Positions 52,528-54,395 of a stretch of DNA of 54,395 nt are shown here, piece by piece; position 1 is the first letter of the stretch, and the number at the start of each line of letters is the position of its first letter. A model generated the notes under the pieces. That model was not told the origin of the DNA and did no database searches. It saw nothing but the letters and a program-made list of their open reading frames with translations. Location of the stretch: assembly GCA_029232285.1 (NCBI GenBank), contig JAOXFI010000051.1, positions 1 through 54,395 on the forward strand, given 5' to 3'. The DNA comes from Agmasoma carcini (nom. nud.) (lineage: Eukaryota; Microsporidia; Thelohaniidae). A program made the position numbers and the translations under genes.

Positions 52528-53507
52528 TCAATAAATTTACATTAATTTGATTTATTGACATATTAATTATTTACAATGATTGATGTGTTATAAGACATTA
52601 TAGAGTTAAAAGATGAAATCTGATATATTTTTTATTATTTGCAATCAGATACTTTTATAGCACTAATTCATTTTATGTAGATATATTGATGAACCATAAA
52701 GTGTTAATAAAAGGTGTAAAGTTTTTTATAAAGAATTGGTCTTGTATCAAGCTTTGTGATATGAAATTCATATTATTCTACAGTCTTTAAATGTATTTAC
52801 TTAAAATAATCTGTATAAGCACTGATGAATATACTTTACTTAAATATATATCAATACTTGTTGTATCAGAATAATATATCAAAATCTCAAGATAATATAT
52901 CTCTAACATCTCAAGAATATTTAAGTAATTGTGAGTCTCTCACCCATGCCAGAACATGAATTTAATAAATATAAATTAATTCATAGATTTATAAAAACTA
53001 ATTCAAGGTGATTAAATCTTAAATTTATAAAATAATACGAATTTAGGATCTAGTAAAAATTTTCTCATATTAATATTTTTTGAAATATATTATATAAATT
53101 ATTGTAATATTGGATAAGAATGTAAAAACCTTCATTTTATTAAATCATAATACTCGTTTATACCCCTTTTTGCAATAATATTTTGAGTATGAACGCCATT
53201 AAACGAATTGACAAATTTTAAGCCATGGTGGACCGTTGAATAAGAGGGATTTAGATCGTTTATATGAACATAGCTATATATTCACCACACCATATTATTG
53301 AACCTTCTCTGCACATATTTCGTACTATAGTTAAAAAAAGTTGCCGCACCTCTATTTGTCACTAAATTGACAAAATATTTTGAGGGTGAGTGTGATGTAT
53401 CCGGAATACCAAACACCCATATATCTTCCATATATGATGTTTTTGTTTATACATAGATTCATCAATTTGACAAATCATGTCAGAACAACCTAGAAAAATT
53501 AGATATA
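52528..53507. other. Gene-free region with a solo LTR fragment
   Basis: AT-rich. It contains the LTR-end fragment at 52858-52970. No ORF of note. Confidence 0.45.
52858..52970 (+). mobile_element. Ty3-type LTR 3'-end fragment
   Basis: TTGTATCAGAATAATATATC, AAAATCTCAAGATAATATAT, TAAGTAATTGTGAGTCT and AGAACATGAA match the reverse complement of about 39228-39335, the gag-proximal end of the LTR-like block plus the putative primer-binding site. There is no 5S gene nearby. Confidence 0.6.
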
Positions 53508-54395
53508 CAGTACTCCAAAAAAAAACCGGACACCTCAAAAATTTTGTTTAAAAGGTGTAAATTTATAAATAAAAAGATAATTTGAGCATTATTGTATAAG
53601 TATATCTATAACATTTTTTATTTTTTAAATCGCTAATTTTATATAAACTCTTTTGATAAATTTGATAATTTTTTTTAATTAAAAACCAATAAAAAAATCG
53701 GACACCTTTATTTAATATGATGTATGACCACCTTTTTCCACGATAACTTCTTTAATTCTGTCACTCATAGAATATACTAGCGTTCTACACTATAAAATAT
53801 CAATATCAGCCCAAATTTCACTAATTTTTGATATCAAATGCGCCTCGTTTTCAAAAACAACATTTCTTAGTTTTTGCTTTAAATAGGCCCATAGATGTTC
53901 TATTGGGTTTAGATCTGGGCTCTGTGAAGGCCATTCTAACACCTCAATGTTCATATATTAAAAAAACTCTGAAGCCATCTTACTTTTATGCTTTGGATCA
54001 TTATCTTGTTCAAATTTATATTTTGAAAATTGAAATTTTCGTGCACTTTCATTTAAATTATTGCTTAATATTTGAGTATAATATAGTGCATTAAAGGTTC
54101 CATCTAAAAACACCAAATTCCCAACACTATTTCTACTTATACAACCCCAAACAAATATTTTCTTCTTACCAAATTTGACAGTTTCATTTATAGGCGTTGA
54201 TTTTCTTTCTTCAACCCACACCTTTTGCCTCTTAGAGTCATTATAAATGTTAAAAAACTTTCATCTGGAAAAATAACATCGTAAAGTAGTCTTTGCCTTT
54301 AAATAGCCACATTTTTGCATTCTAAATCTGTTAATGATTTGCACATTTGATAATTTTGGCTTAGATGAAGGATAAACACATCTAAAATGATTTTT
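53508..54395 (-). mobile_element. Tc1-like element, family B, copy 3 (runs off window)
   Basis: It starts with CAGTACTCCAAAAAAAAACC after TA at 53506-53507. About 200 bp of terminal sequence follow, whose inner part recurs (same strand) at 6555-6620 in copy 1, indicating long inverted repeats. The transposase on the minus strand is the best preserved of the family: VWVEERKSTPINETVKFGKK, FVWGCIS, FEQDNDPKHKSK (second Asp) and PSQSPDLNPIEHLW (Glu). A TAA at 53958-53960 interrupts it at the same codon as in copy 1. The 5' end lies beyond the window. Confidence 0.88.

Overview
The window is nuclear DNA of a microsporidian (a fungus-related intracellular parasite) with a TE-rich, strongly AT-rich genome. 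The reasons are: clearly eukaryotic but reduced genes (gamma-tubulin, zeta-COP, MED14, RER1, OGG1, LUC7, XPF and Rab5-like proteins), no visible introns, a compact cluster with 23-63 bp gaps, and AAATTT-like or CCC-like motifs directly before many start codons, as known in Microsporidia. I do not commit to a species.

Layout. 1-866 is the 5' part of a minus-strand gene for a repeat-bearing, possibly secreted protein. 0.9-10.0 kb is a transposon graveyard: Merlin/ISXO2-like remnants, an almost intact Tc1/mariner-like element holding a 320-bp palindrome, a Ty3/gypsy RT-RNase H relic, and a second Tc1 family. 10.0-30.1 kb is the gene-bearing part: a DMT-type transporter, gamma-tubulin, zeta-COP, a coiled-coil protein, MED14, an unknown membrane protein, RER1, OGG1, LUC7 and a large unknown protein. 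Copies of a short dispersed repeat and one Tc1 copy interrupt it. 30.1-43.3 kb has no recognisable host protein gene. It holds Merlin remnants, an uncharacterised repeat, Ty3/gypsy fragments and three 5S rRNA genes. 43.3-52.5 kb has XPF, a basic nuclear-like protein, two unknown membrane proteins and a Rab5-like GTPase. The right edge is a further Tc1 copy.

Two observations stand out. (1) A SINE-like family of about 0.5-0.6 kb has at least seven copies in both orientations. All begin near GCTCTG and most end in TTA/ATT-rich tails. Three copies have 12-15 bp target-site duplications that can be read directly (exact in two, 14/15 in the third). (2) Three dispersed 5S rRNA genes are 98-100% identical over 116 bp. 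Each has a divergently oriented Ty3/gypsy LTR-like block starting at its 5' end, which suggests integration at Pol III start sites as in yeast Ty3.

The host genes are housekeeping: microtubule nucleation, COPI and ER retrieval (zeta-COP, RER1), endosomal traffic (Rab5), Pol II transcription (MED14), splicing (LUC7) and DNA repair (OGG1, XPF). Except for the tight gamma-tubulin/zeta-COP/coiled-coil cluster, neighbours are not obviously linked in function.
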